Shown: in pieces, positions 35,917 through 46,879 of the stretch
How the letters are laid out: each line of letters begins with the position of its first letter
How positions within the stretch are numbered: position 1 is the stretch's first letter
DNA from: Halomonas cerina
GTDB taxonomy: Bacteria > Pseudomonadota > Gammaproteobacteria > Pseudomonadales > Halomonadaceae
Length of the DNA: 64,000 nt
Reading direction: 5' to 3'
Assembly: GCF_014192215.1 (NCBI RefSeq)
Contig: NZ_JACHXP010000001.1
Coordinates: forward strand, 62,001 to 126,000
Position numbers and translations under genes: made by a program
The notes under the pieces: generated by a model
Seen by the model: the letters and a program-made list of their open reading frames with translations, nothing else
Databases searched by the model: none
What the model was told of the DNA's origin: nothing

Positions 35917-37442
35917 TGGAGACCCTTGGCTTCCTGATCGACGGCTTCGGCGTCGCCTTGGCGCCGCACAACCTGATGTTCGCCCTGCTCGGGGCCTTCC
36001 TCGGCACCCTGATCGGCGCCCTGCCGGGGCTCGGCCCGGCCAACGGCGTGGCGATCCTGATTCCGCTGGCCTTCACCCTGGGGCTCGCCCCGGAAACCGC
36101 CATGATCATGCTTACCGCGGTCTATGCCGGCGCCATGTACGGTGGGCGCATCTCGTCGATCCTGCTCAACATCCCCGGTGATGAGCCGGCGATGATGACC
36201 TGCCTCGACGGCTATCCCATGGCGCAGCAGGGCAAGGCCTCCGAAGCCCTGGCGATCTCCGCCGTGGCCTCGTTCATCGGCAGCCTGATCGCCACCATCG
36301 GGCTGATCCTGCTGGCGCCGTTGCTGGCCGATTTCGCCTTGACCTTCGGGCCGGCGGAGTACTTCGCGCTCTTCCTGCTGGCCTTCGCCACCCTCGGGGG
36401 CATCACCGGCAAGAACCCCATGAAGACCGTGGTGGCCGCCGCCATCGGGTTGATGATCGCCACTGTGGGCATCGATTCCACCGGAGTGCAGCGCTACACC
36501 TTCGGCGTGCTCGAGCTCTACGAGGGCGTGGACTTCATCATCGCCATCGTCGGGTTGTTCGCCATCTCCGAGCTGCTGTTCTTTATCGAGGAGAAGGCTG
36601 GCGGCGGCAAGGCGAAGATGGCCGTCAACAAGCTCACGCTCAGCTGGAAGGACATCCGCAACATCCTGCCGTCCAGCTTTCGGGGCGGTGTGCTGGGCTT
36701 CATCGCCGGGGTATTGCCCGGGGCAGGGGCATCGCTGGGCAGTTTCATCGGCTATACCCTCGAGAAGAAGGTCGTGGGCAAGAAAGGCTACTTCGGCCAG
36801 GGCGACCCGCGCGGCGTGGCCGGCCCCGAGGCCGGCAACAACGGCGCTTCGAGCGGGGCACTCGTGCCCATGCTGACGCTTGGCGTGCCGGGTAGCGGCA
36901 CCACCGCGGTGCTGCTGGCGCTGCTGATCTCACTGAACATCACCCCCGGGCCGCTGATGTTCACCCAGAATGCCGACATCGTGTGGGGCGTGATCGCCGC
37001 GCTACTGATCGGCAACTTCCTGCTGCTGTTGCTCAACATCCCGCTGGTGGGCATCTTCGTCAAGCTGCTCTCGGTGCCGCCGATGTATCTGCTGCCGGTG
37101 GTGACCATGATCGCCTTCGTGGGGATCTACTCGATCAGTAACACCACCTTCGATCTCTACTTCATGGTGGCCTTCGGCGTTGCCGGGTACATCTTCCGCA
37201 AGTTGGAGATCCCGCTGGTGCCGATCATCCTCGGGTTGCTGCTGGGGCCGGAGATGGAGAAGAACCTGCGCCACGCCATGGACATCTCCGACGGCGACTG
37301 GACCATCCTGTGGGACAGTGGCCTGGCCATCGGCCTGTGGGTGTTCGCCGGGCTGGGGCTGATCCTGCCCTATATCGTCGGGCCCATCCTGCGCCGGCGC
37401 ATGCAGGTCCAGACCGGCACAGGCGGTCCCGAAAGCGACTGA
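35916..37442 (+). CDS. tctA: Tripartite tricarboxylate transporter large membrane subunit
   Basis: 508 residues, about 12 helices, the main permease of the TTT system. Two family signatures are visible: GTLIGALPGLGPANGVAILIP near residue 30 and a second in GVLPGAGASLGSFIGYTLEKK with PEAGNNGASSGALVPMLTLGVPGSGTTAVLL downstream. It uses the ion gradient to import the acid delivered by TctC. A good terminator follows 30 bases downstream, so tctCBA is a closed operon. Confidence 0.96.
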   Translation: METLGFLIDGFGVALAPHNLMFALLGAFLGTLIGALPGLGPANGVAILIPLAFTLGLAPETAMIMLTAVYAGAMYGGRISSILLNIPGDEPAMMTCLDGYPMAQQGKASEALAISAVASFIGSLIATIGLILLAPLLADFALTFGPAEYFALFLLAFATLGGITGKNPMKTVVAAAIGLMIATVGIDSTGVQRYTFGVLELYEGVDFIIAIVGLFAISELLFFIEEKAGGGKAKMAVNKLTLSWKDIRNILPSSFRGGVLGFIAGVLPGAGASLGSFIGYTLEKKVVGKKGYFGQGDPRGVAGPEAGNNGASSGALVPMLTLGVPGSGTTAVLLALLISLNITPGPLMFTQNADIVWGVIAALLIGNFLLLLLNIPLVGIFVKLLSVPPMYLLPVVTMIAFVGIYSISNTTFDLYFMVAFGVAGYIFRKLEIPLVPIILGLLLGPEMEKNLRHAMDISDGDWTILWDSGLAIGLWVFAGLGLILPYIVGPILRRRMQVQTGTGGPESD

Positions 37443-37471
37443 TCCCGCCGCTCATTCACCCTGCTGATTCG

Positions 37472-37510
37472 CGGGGGTGCCGAGGCGATCGGTGCCCCCG
37501 TTCTCTTTTC
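37472..37510 (+). terminator. Intrinsic terminator after tctA
   Basis: A 12-bp stem (CGGGGGTGCCGA paired with TCGGTGCCCCCG, two G-T wobbles) with a 5-base loop, then TTCTCTTTTC. Confidence 0.8.
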
Positions 37511-37525
37511 ATCAAGGCCGTTCGG

Positions 37526-37540
37526 GCACTAATTCGGTGC
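37526..37540 (+). promoter_or_regulatory. NtrC-like enhancer site 1 upstream of urtA
   Basis: GCAC-TAATTCG-GTGC is a perfect match to the NtrC dyad GCAC-N7-GTGC. It lies about 155 bases upstream of the sigma-54 promoter, a normal enhancer distance. Confidence 0.7.
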
Positions 37541-37588
37541 ATTGCACCATGGTCCCGTCCCCCGGCGGAGCGTGAAGAGGTCATTTCT

Positions 37589-37603
37589 GCACCATGGCGA
37601 TGC
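37589..37603 (+). promoter_or_regulatory. NtrC-like enhancer site 2 upstream of urtA
   Basis: GCAC-CATGGCG-ATGC matches the NtrC dyad with one mismatch in the right half. It is 63 bases (six helical turns) from site 1, so two NtrC dimers could bind on one face. Confidence 0.5.
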
Positions 37604-37681
37604 GTCCGGGGGTGGTGTCGACACCTGTTTGATTGGTGCAAAAATTTGATTGTAAAGGAATAATTTTGATTATGCGCGGGC

Positions 37682-37696
37682 TGGCACGTGCCTTGC
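37682..37696 (+). promoter_or_regulatory. Sigma-54 promoter of the urea regulon
   Basis: TGGCACG-N4-TTGC, an exact -24/-12 element (consensus TGGCACG-N4-TTGC). Transcription would start near 37706-37708, about 37 bases before the urtA ATG. An AT-rich stretch precedes it. Together with the NtrC-like dyads this predicts NtrC control of urt-ure. Confidence 0.85.
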
Positions 37697-37743
37697 GATG
37701 GACTGGGCGTCCCATAATAAGTGCCATACGCAAGGAGATCACC

Positions 37744-39063
37744 ATGACCCCACGTCGTCTCGCCCTGTGTCCTCATTGGCTCGCCGCCTCGCTGTTGAGC
37801 CTCGGGGTCGTCGCCCCCGCGATGGCCCAGGAAGAGCCCATCAAGGTCGGCATCCTGCACTCGCTCTCCGGCACCATGGCGATCAGCGAGACGGTGCTCA
37901 AGGACACCGTAGAGATGCTGATCGAGCAACAGAACGCGAGGGGCGGCCTGCTGGGCCGTGAACTCGAGGCGGTGGTGGTCGATCCGGCCTCCGACTGGCC
38001 GCTGTTCGCCGAGAAGGCCCGCGAGTTGCTGGCCCAGGAAAAGGTCGATGTCATCTTCGGCAACTGGACGTCGGTATCCCGCAAGTCGGTGCTGCCGGTG
38101 GTCGAGGAACTCAACGGCCTGCTCTTCTACCCGGTGCAGTACGAGGGCGAGGAGTCGTCCGAGAACGTCTTCTACACCGGCGCGGCGCCCAACCAGCAGG
38201 CGATTCCCGCCGTCGACTACCTGATGAACAACGTCGGCGTGGAACGCTGGGTGCTGGCCGGTACCGACTACGTCTATCCGCGCACCACCAACAAGATCCT
38301 CGAGGCCTACCTGAAGTCGCACGGCGTGTCCGACCAGGACATCATGGTCAACTACACGCCCTTCGGTCATTCCGATTGGCAGAATATCGTCTCCGAGATC
38401 AAGGCGTTCGGCAGCCAGGGCAAGAAGACTGCGGTGGTCTCGACCATCAATGGCGATGCCAATGTGCCCTTCTATCGTGAGCTCGGCAACCAGGGCATCG
38501 ACGCCGCCGACATCCCAGTAGTGGCCTTCTCGGTGGGCGAGCAGGAGCTCACCGGCATCGACACGGCCCCCCTGGTGGGCCACCTGGCCGCCTGGAACTA
38601 CTTCATGAGCGTCGATACCGACGCCAACTATGACTTCATCGACGCCTGGATCGAGTATACCGGCGACGACATGGCGGTCACCAACGACCCGATGGAGGCC
38701 CACTACATCGGCTTCAGCATGTGGGCCGAAGCGGTGCGCAAGGCGGGCACCACCGAGGTGGACGCCGTCAAGGATGCCATCATCGGGGTCTCGGTACCCA
38801 ACCTCTCCGGCGGCTACGCGGCCATGATGCCCAACCACCATATCACCAAGCCGGTGCTGATCGGCGAGATCCAGGACAACGGCCAGTTCTCCATCGTCTG
38901 GGAGACGCCTTCCACCGTGGCCGGCGACGCCTGGTCCGACTACCTACCCGGGTCGCGTGACCTGATCAGCGACTGGCGCAAGCCGATGCAGTGCGGCAAC
39001 TACAACGTCGTCGAAGGCAGCTGCGGTGGCGGTACCAGCGAGGATGTCGCGACGGCGGAATGA
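37744..39063 (+). CDS. urtA: Urea ABC transporter substrate-binding protein
   Basis: 439 residues; start after AAGGAGATCACC, signal peptide ending near AMA/QEEP (residue 28). It is the periplasmic urea receptor of the Urt system, a leucine-binding-type fold: KVGILHSLSGTMAISE at the mature start, ASDWPLFAEKARELL, IFGNWTSVSRKSVLPV, LFYPVQYEGEESSENVFYTG and SGGYAAMMPNHHITKPV. These are specific to the UrtA branch. First gene of urtABCDE and served by the sigma-54 promoter. Confidence 0.96.
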   Translation: MTPRRLALCPHWLAASLLSLGVVAPAMAQEEPIKVGILHSLSGTMAISETVLKDTVEMLIEQQNARGGLLGRELEAVVVDPASDWPLFAEKARELLAQEKVDVIFGNWTSVSRKSVLPVVEELNGLLFYPVQYEGEESSENVFYTGAAPNQQAIPAVDYLMNNVGVERWVLAGTDYVYPRTTNKILEAYLKSHGVSDQDIMVNYTPFGHSDWQNIVSEIKAFGSQGKKTAVVSTINGDANVPFYRELGNQGIDAADIPVVAFSVGEQELTGIDTAPLVGHLAAWNYFMSVDTDANYDFIDAWIEYTGDDMAVTNDPMEAHYIGFSMWAEAVRKAGTTEVDAVKDAIIGVSVPNLSGGYAAMMPNHHITKPVLIGEIQDNGQFSIVWETPSTVAGDAWSDYLPGSRDLISDWRKPMQCGNYNVVEGSCGGGTSEDVATAE

Positions 39064-39136
39064 TCCCACCTGCGGGCCGGCGATGCCGGCCCGTTCCCCC
39101 GACACGCCACTCAATGCTTATTCCAAGGATACGTCC

Positions 39137-40735
39137 ATGAGGATCCCCGACTCCCTCTGCCGGCTGGTGGTCCTGTGCCTGCTGGCCTGGTTACCCTGGG
39201 TCGCCCAGGCACAGGACGATCCCGGTCAGACCTTGCTCGAATCCCTCGATACCACCTCCTATGTCGAGAAGGGCGAGGCGATCGAGGCCATCATCGCCAG
39301 CGGCGACGAGCGCAGTCGTCGCTGGCTCGAGGCGCTGCTCGGCGGCAAGCTGCAGCGCCACAAGGCGTCCGGTCAGTTCGTCGTGGTCCTCGAGAACCGC
39401 GGCCGCCATTGGCCGGTAGTCGATGCACTCGGTTTCGAGGAGGCCGGCGAGATGTCGCGCCGAGAACTCGATCGTATCGGCATCAACAATGCGCTGCGTG
39501 GTCAGCTGCAGGGCGCGCTGGCGGTGCTGGATCTGCATGCCGACGAGGTGGACGAGCGTCGCGAGGCGGCCCGAGCGCTGCTCGGCGACATCGATGCCAC
39601 CCTGGCCGAGCCGCTCCAGGCGCTGATCGACAGCGAAGAGGACGGCGAGGTGCGTCGTCTGCTCGAGCAGGCGCTGGCCATCCACCGCCTCGGGCAGGGC
39701 GAGATGGCCGCCGTCGAGGACCTGGCCGGTAGCCTGAACAGCCGCGTGCGCGCCGCCTTGAGTTCGGCGAGCCGCAGCGACGACCCGCAGCTTGCCCAGG
39801 CCGCTGGCGCCGCCCTGGTCGATATCGAGCAGAAGATGAAGCTCAATCGCGGCCTGGAGACCCTCTACTTCGGGCTCTCGCTGGGCTCGGTGCTGGTGCT
39901 GGCGGCCATCGGTCTGGCGATCACCTTCGGCGTCATGGGCGTGATCAACATGGCCCACGGCGAGTTGATCATGCTCGGTGCCTATACCACCTGGGCCATG
40001 CAGCAGCTGCTGCCCGGCCAGCCCGGCCTGGCGCTGCTGCTGGCGATTCCCGCCGGCTTCCTGGTGGCGGCGCTGGCCGGGGTGGCCATCGAACGCGGCG
40101 TTATCCAGTTCCTCAAGGGACGTCCTCTGGAGACCCTGCTGGCCACCTTCGGCGTCAGCCTGATCCTGCAGCAGCTGGTACGTACCGTGATCTCGCCGCA
40201 GAACCGCACCGTGGTTAGCCCGGACTGGATGAGCGGCTCGATCATGATCAACGAGGGACTGTCTCTGACCCTCAATCGCCTCTATGTGCTGGGTTTCGCC
40301 CTGGTGGTGTTCGCCGGCCTGATGCTGGTCATGCGTCGTACCCGCCTGGGCTTGGAGGTGCGGGCGGTGACCCAGAACCGTGCCATGGCGCGTTCGATGG
40401 GCATCCGCGCGACCCGTGTGGACATCCTGACCTTCGCCTTGGGCGCCGGCGTAGCGGGACTCGCCGGGGTGGCGCTCTCCCAGCTCACCAACGTGGGGCC
40501 CAACCTCGGCCAGAACTACATCATCGACTCCTTCATGGTGGTGGTGTTCGGCGGCGTGGGAAATCTGTGGGGTACCCTGGTGGCCGGCATGTCGCTGGGC
40601 GTGATCAACCAGGTGTTGGAGCCCTGGGCCGGTGCCGTGCTGGCCAAGATCGTCGTGCTCGTGTTCATCATCCTGTTCATCCAGAAGCGCCCCCGCGGAC
40701 TCTTCCCGCAGAAGGGCCGGGCGGCGGAGGGCTGA
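39137..40735 (+). CDS. urtB: Urea ABC transporter permease UrtB
   Basis: 532 residues, LivH-type permease. Unlike ordinary LivH it has a signal peptide (to about AQA/QDD, residue 25) and a 210-residue periplasmic N-terminal region, which is usual for proteobacterial UrtB. The membrane part (about 240-525) starts ETLYFGLSLGSVLVLAAIGLAITFGVMGVINMAHGE and ends in NYIIDSFMVVVFGGVGNLWGT. The ATG is 73 bases after urtA. Confidence 0.95.
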   Translation: MRIPDSLCRLVVLCLLAWLPWVAQAQDDPGQTLLESLDTTSYVEKGEAIEAIIASGDERSRRWLEALLGGKLQRHKASGQFVVVLENRGRHWPVVDALGFEEAGEMSRRELDRIGINNALRGQLQGALAVLDLHADEVDERREAARALLGDIDATLAEPLQALIDSEEDGEVRRLLEQALAIHRLGQGEMAAVEDLAGSLNSRVRAALSSASRSDDPQLAQAAGAALVDIEQKMKLNRGLETLYFGLSLGSVLVLAAIGLAITFGVMGVINMAHGELIMLGAYTTWAMQQLLPGQPGLALLLAIPAGFLVAALAGVAIERGVIQFLKGRPLETLLATFGVSLILQQLVRTVISPQNRTVVSPDWMSGSIMINEGLSLTLNRLYVLGFALVVFAGLMLVMRRTRLGLEVRAVTQNRAMARSMGIRATRVDILTFALGAGVAGLAGVALSQLTNVGPNLGQNYIIDSFMVVVFGGVGNLWGTLVAGMSLGVINQVLEPWAGAVLAKIVVLVFIILFIQKRPRGLFPQKGRAAEG

Positions 40736-40741
40736 TTCATC

Positions 40742-41872
40742 ATGTGGCTGACAAGACCATTGCGTGAACGTTCGACGCAGCTTTTCCTGGGTATCCTGCT
40801 GGCCGCCCTGGCGCTGGTGACGCTGCTCAACCTGACGCTGCCGGCCGCGCATCCGCTGCATGTCTCGACCTATACCGTGACGCTGCTCGGCAAGTACCTG
40901 AGCTATGCGCTGCTCGCCGTGGCGGTGGACCTGGTGTGGGGCTACCTGGGTATCCTCAGCCTGGGGCACGGTGCCTTCTTCGCCCTGGGGGGCTACGCCA
41001 TGGGCATGTACCTGATGCGCCAGATCGGCGATCGAGGCACCTATGGTGATCCGGTGCTGCCGGATTTCATGGTGTTCCTCAACTGGGACAGCCTGCCCTG
41101 GTACTGGCTGGGCTTCGACATGCCGTGGTTCGCCTTCCTGATGGTGTTGCTGGCGCCGGGCCTGCTGGCCCTGGTGTTCGGCTTTCTGGCGTTCCGCTCG
41201 CGGGTCACCGGCGTGTATCTGTCGATCATTACCCAGGCCATGACGTTCGCGCTGATGCTGGCCTTCTTCCGCAACGAGATGGGCTTCGGCGGCAACAACG
41301 GCCTGACCGACTTCAAGGAGCTGCTGGGCTTCGACCTGCGCAGCGACGCTACCCGGCTGGGGCTGTTCATTGCGACCGGCATCGCCCTGGCGCTGGGCTA
41401 TGTGGTGTGCCGCGCGATCGTCGCCAGCAAGCTCGGCCGGGTCAGTGTGGCCTGTCGCGATGCCGAGGCACGCACGCGCTTCCTGGGCTACCGGGTCGAG
41501 CGCTTCCAGCTGTTCGTGTTCGTGGTCTCGGCGATGCTCGCCGGGGTGGCGGGTGCGCTCTACGTGCCCCAAGTGGGCATCATCAATCCCAGCGAGTTCT
41601 CGCCGATCTTCTCCATCGAGGTGGTGCTCTGGGTGGCCCTGGGCGGCCGCGCGACCCTCTACGGGGCGGTGATCGGGGCGCTGCTGGTCAACTACGCCAA
41701 GACGGTGTTCACCGGCGTGATGCCCGATGCCTGGCTGTTCGCCCTGGGGGGCCTGTTCGTGTTGGTCACGGTCTTCCTTCCCAAGGGGATCGCCGGCCTG
41801 CTCGATCTGCGTATCAAACGCCGCTCGGCCACGTCCGATTCCACGCCAGCCACAGGGGAGGCCACCGCATGA
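40742..41872 (+). CDS. urtC: Urea ABC transporter permease UrtC
   Basis: 376 residues, LivM-type permease pairing with UrtB. About ten helices; signature stretches are DLVWGYLGILSLGHGAFFALGGYAMGMYLMR, NNGLTDF and the EAA-like loop around FLGYRVERFQLFVFVVSAMLAGVAGALYVPQ. Separated from urtB by 6 bases; its stop overlaps urtD as ATGA. Confidence 0.95.
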   Translation: MWLTRPLRERSTQLFLGILLAALALVTLLNLTLPAAHPLHVSTYTVTLLGKYLSYALLAVAVDLVWGYLGILSLGHGAFFALGGYAMGMYLMRQIGDRGTYGDPVLPDFMVFLNWDSLPWYWLGFDMPWFAFLMVLLAPGLLALVFGFLAFRSRVTGVYLSIITQAMTFALMLAFFRNEMGFGGNNGLTDFKELLGFDLRSDATRLGLFIATGIALALGYVVCRAIVASKLGRVSVACRDAEARTRFLGYRVERFQLFVFVVSAMLAGVAGALYVPQVGIINPSEFSPIFSIEVVLWVALGGRATLYGAVIGALLVNYAKTVFTGVMPDAWLFALGGLFVLVTVFLPKGIAGLLDLRIKRRSATSDSTPATGEATA

Positions 41873-42714
41873 ACATCCTGAAATCCCTGGCCGACCGGGA
41901 TCGCGTCTTCGACTTCCTGGTGCCGGTCGCGTCCCCGGTGGACGTGCGCCATGGCCCCATCCTCTATCTCGAGGACGTCAGTGTCAGTTTCGACGGTTTC
42001 AAGGCCATCAATGATCTCAATCTGACCATCGATGACGGTGAGCTGCGCTGCATCATCGGCCCCAACGGGGCGGGCAAGACCACCATGATGGATATCATCA
42101 CCGGCAAGACACGTCCGGACACCGGCCAGGTGTGGTTCGGCAGCCGCCATGACCTGCTGACCCTGAATGAGCCACAGATCGCCAGCCTCGGCATCGGGCG
42201 TAAGTTCCAAAAGCCCACGGTCTTCGAGGCGCTCTCGGTGTTCGAGAACCTGGAGCTGGCCATGGCCGCCGACAAGCGCATCCTGCCCACGCTCACCGCC
42301 CGCCTGACCGGCGAGATTCGTGATCGCATCGAGGAGGTGCTCGCCACCATCGGCCTCACCGAACTGCGCTATGGCCCGGCGGGTATCCTCTCCCACGGCC
42401 AGAAGCAGTGGCTGGAGATCGGCATGCTGCTGATGCAGCGGCCACGCCTGCTATTGGTGGACGAGCCAGTCGCCGGTATGACCGAGCAGGAGATGGAGCG
42501 CACCGCCGAGCTGTTGACCGGCCTGGCCGGCAAGGGCAAGCAGTCGGTCGTCATCGTCGAGCATGACATGGGCTTCGTGCGCTCCATCGCGCGCACCGTG
42601 ACGGTGCTCCACCAGGGCAGCGTGCTGGCGGAAGGCAGCATGGACAAGGTTTCCAGTGATCCTCGGGTGGTCGAGGTCTACCTGGGTGCCGACCCGGACG
42701 TGGAGGCCGCCTGA
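41869..42714 (+). CDS. urtD: Urea ABC transporter ATP-binding protein UrtD
   Basis: 281 residues, LivG-type ATPase with a short N-terminal extension. Walker A GPNGAGKTT (about residue 66), Q-loop in GRKFQKPTVFE, signature LSHGQKQWLEIGMLL (His in place of the second Gly of LSGGQ, as usual in UrtD), Walker B LLLVDEPVAGM and the H-loop VEHDM. It powers urea import with UrtE. 4-base overlap with urtC, 1-base overlap with urtE. Confidence 0.95.
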   Translation: MNILKSLADRDRVFDFLVPVASPVDVRHGPILYLEDVSVSFDGFKAINDLNLTIDDGELRCIIGPNGAGKTTMMDIITGKTRPDTGQVWFGSRHDLLTLNEPQIASLGIGRKFQKPTVFEALSVFENLELAMAADKRILPTLTARLTGEIRDRIEEVLATIGLTELRYGPAGILSHGQKQWLEIGMLLMQRPRLLLVDEPVAGMTEQEMERTAELLTGLAGKGKQSVVIVEHDMGFVRSIARTVTVLHQGSVLAEGSMDKVSSDPRVVEVYLGADPDVEAA

Positions 42715-43412
42715 TGCTGACTATCGACTCCCTCAACCAGTACTACGGCGAAAGCCATACCCTCTGGGACCTGGATCTCGAGGTACCGGCCGGCCAATGC
42801 ACCTGCGTGATGGGGCGTAACGGGGTGGGCAAGACCACCCTGATGAAGGCGATGATGGGCGAGGTGCCCGTGGCGGGTGGCAGTATCCGCTATGCCGATG
42901 AGGTGGAGCTGACGAAGAAGCGGGTAGAGGACCGCTCGCGGCTGGGCATCGGCTATGTCCCCCAGGGTCGCCAGATCTTCCCGCTGCTCACCGTGGAGGA
43001 GAACCTGCGTACCGGCCTGGCTGCCCGGGGCGATGGTCGCAAGTCGATCCCCGAGCGCATCTACGAGCTCTTCCCGGTGCTACAGGAAATGCGCCATCGC
43101 CGGGGAGGCGATCTTTCCGGTGGCCAGCAGCAGCAACTGGCCATCGGCCGGGCCCTGGTCCTCGAGCCGCGCCTGCTGATCCTGGATGAGCCGGGCGAGG
43201 GCATTCAGCCCAATATCGTGGCGCAGATCGGCGAGGTGATCCGGCGGTTGATCGCCGAGGATGGCCTCACCGTGCTGCTGGTGGAGCAGAAGCTGCCCTT
43301 CGCGCGCAAGTATGCCGATCGTTTCGTGATCATGGATCGCGGCCGGCCGGTGGCCGATGGCGAGATCGAGGCACTCACCGATGCACTGATCAAGGAGCAC
43401 CTCACGGTGTAG
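42714..43412 (+). CDS. urtE: Urea ABC transporter ATP-binding protein UrtE
   Basis: 232 residues, LivF-type ATPase. It begins LTIDSLNQYYGESHTLWDLDLEV, UrtE-like; Walker A GRNGVGKTT, Q-loop YVPQGRQIFP, signature LSGGQQQQLAIGRAL, Walker B LLILDEPGEGIQPN. The last transporter gene; ureD starts 8 bases later, so uptake and hydrolysis are one operon. Confidence 0.96.
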   Translation: MLTIDSLNQYYGESHTLWDLDLEVPAGQCTCVMGRNGVGKTTLMKAMMGEVPVAGGSIRYADEVELTKKRVEDRSRLGIGYVPQGRQIFPLLTVEENLRTGLAARGDGRKSIPERIYELFPVLQEMRHRRGGDLSGGQQQQLAIGRALVLEPRLLILDEPGEGIQPNIVAQIGEVIRRLIAEDGLTVLLVEQKLPFARKYADRFVIMDRGRPVADGEIEALTDALIKEHLTV

Positions 43413-43420
43413 GCTGCCGC

Positions 43421-44314
43421 ATGACCGTTTTCGAGACTTCGCTTGATGACACTTCGCCATCGGCGTCCGGGCACCGCTTCGATGCCGGGCGTCGCTGGGA
43501 CGCCTTCCTGGACCTTGGCTTCGCACCCCGCGACGGGGTGACGCGGCTGGTCCGGGCGCGCCACCAGGGACCGCTGCGGGTCCAGCGGCCCTTTTACCCG
43601 GAAGGGCGCCAGGGGGCCTGTCACGTCTATCTGCTGCATCCACCCGGCGGCTTGGTCAGCGGCGATGCCCTGACCATCTCGGCGCGGGTCGAGACGGGGG
43701 CCCATGCGCTGATCACCACCCCCGCCGCCAACAAGCTATACCGCGCCGATAGCCAGGGCGTGGCCTGGTCCCAGCAGACCCACCTGGCGGTCGAGGCCGG
43801 CGGCGCCCTGGAGTGGCTGCCCCAGGAGACGATCGCCTTCGATGGCTCCCGGGGCGCGCAGCACACCACCATCGCGCTTTCCGGCGACGCCCGTAGTCTG
43901 GGCTGGGAGGTGCTGGCGCTGGGACGACCGGCCAGTCGCTTGCCCTATCTCACCGGGAGCATCGACCAGCGTTTCCGACTGTTTCGGGACGGCCGGCCCC
44001 TGTGGCTGGAGCGCCAGCCCCTGAATCCCCAGCATCCGCGCTTCACCGGTCGCTGGGGGCAGGGTAGAGCCAGCATCCAGGCCACCCTCTGGGCCGTGGG
44101 CCTGCCCGACGAGCGGGACGCGATCGAGGCGCTGCGCGAGGCCCTGCCGGCCTCGCCACGCTGGGCGGTGACGGTGCGCCACGGCGTGCTGCTGCTGCGC
44201 TACCTGGGCGATGAGCGTAACGAGGCCTGGGATCTCTGCCAGGGCGCGTGGGAGGTGCTCAGGCCGCGATTGCTCGGCCAGCCGGCACATACGCCGCGGA
44301 TCTGGTTGACCTGA
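43421..44314 (+). CDS. ureD: Urease accessory protein UreD
   Basis: 297 residues. UreD (UreH) is the scaffold that docks UreF and UreG on apo-urease for nickel loading. Family text includes GPLRVQRPFYPEG, CHVYLLHPPGGLVSGD, ALITTPAANKLYR and EWLPQETIAFDG. Length fits. It precedes ureA, the usual place. A short CGAGGC/GCCTCG hairpin follows right after the stop, before ureA. Confidence 0.95.
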   Translation: MTVFETSLDDTSPSASGHRFDAGRRWDAFLDLGFAPRDGVTRLVRARHQGPLRVQRPFYPEGRQGACHVYLLHPPGGLVSGDALTISARVETGAHALITTPAANKLYRADSQGVAWSQQTHLAVEAGGALEWLPQETIAFDGSRGAQHTTIALSGDARSLGWEVLALGRPASRLPYLTGSIDQRFRLFRDGRPLWLERQPLNPQHPRFTGRWGQGRASIQATLWAVGLPDERDAIEALREALPASPRWAVTVRHGVLLLRYLGDERNEAWDLCQGAWEVLRPRLLGQPAHTPRIWLT

Positions 44315-44416
44315 CGAGGCTCCGCCTCGGCTGCGAGCGACGCGCTACGGGCATCGAGCACCATCCTGTCGAAGCCCGAAGCCCGAATTCCAACGCATGA
44401 AGAGGGAGCAACGCCC

Positions 44417-44719
44417 ATGGAACTAACCCCCCGAGACAAGGACAAGCTGCTGCTGTTCACCGCGGCCCAACTCGCCGAGCGTCGCCGCGCACGCGGTCTC
44501 AAGCTCAACTATCCGGAAGCCGTGGCGCTGATCAGCTTCGAGATCCTGGAAGGGGCCCGCGACGGCAAGAGCGTCGCCGAACTGATGAGCCATGGTCGCG
44601 AGATCCTGACCCGCGACGACGTGATGGAGGGCGTGGCCGAGATGGTCGACGAGGTGCAGGTGGAGGCGACCTTTCCCGATGGGACCAAGCTGGTCACGGT
44701 TCATAATCCGATTGTGTGA
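44417..44719 (+). CDS. ureA: Urease subunit gamma
   Basis: 100 residues, the exact family size. It begins [23 protein letters not shown] and contains [14 protein letters not shown] and [13 protein letters not shown] at the end. Structural subunit of the (alpha-beta-gamma)3 enzyme in the cytoplasm. Separate ureA and ureB genes are the typical bacterial form. A GAGGGAG ribosome site lies upstream. Confidence 0.98.
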   Translation: MELTPRDKDKLLLFTAAQLAERRRARGLKLNYPEAVALISFEILEGARDGKSVAELMSHGREILTRDDVMEGVAEMVDEVQVEATFPDGTKLVTVHNPIV

Positions 44720-44783
44720 GGTAGGTGAGGAGTGAGGTGTGACTCCTTGCCCCTTGCCCCTCACGCGACGAAGGAGCGATCAC

Positions 44784-45100
44784 ATGATTCCAGGTGAATA
44801 TCAGCTGAAGGACGGCGAGATCGCGCTCTGCGAGGGACGTGAGCGCATCACCGTCGAGGTCGCCAATACCGGCGACCGTCCCGTCCAGGTGGGTTCTCAC
44901 TACCACTTCGCCGAGGCCAACCCGGCGCTTCACTTCGACCGTGACCAGGCCCGCGGCCGCCGCCTGGACATCGCCGCCGGCACCGCCATCCGCTTCGAGC
45001 CCGGCCAGACCCGCGAGGTGACGCTGATTCCCTATGCCGGCGCGCGGCATATCTATGGCTTTCGCGGTGAGGTGATGGGCAAGCTGGATGGAGGCAAGTC

Positions 45101-45104
<4 letters not shown>
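44784..45104 (+). CDS. ureB: Urease subunit beta
   Basis: 106 residues from the family-standard MIPGEY start behind GAAGGAGCGATC; an upstream in-frame start is not needed. Hallmarks: [39 protein letters not shown] and YGFRGEVMG. Structural subunit. Its stop overlaps the ureC start as ATGA. Confidence 0.98.
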
Positions 45105-46813
<1,709 letters not shown>

Positions 46814-46879
46814 GCGCCCAGCGCCCAGCGCCATGGCCCTAGACTCGGCCAGGAGGCTGAACAGAACGGAGTAGACAAA

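Noticed and set aside
39191-41572. A 793-codon open frame on the minus strand across urtB and urtC
   Set aside because: It is the antisense of two well-supported transporter genes, rich in His, Gln and Arg as GC-rich antisense frames are, and matches no family.
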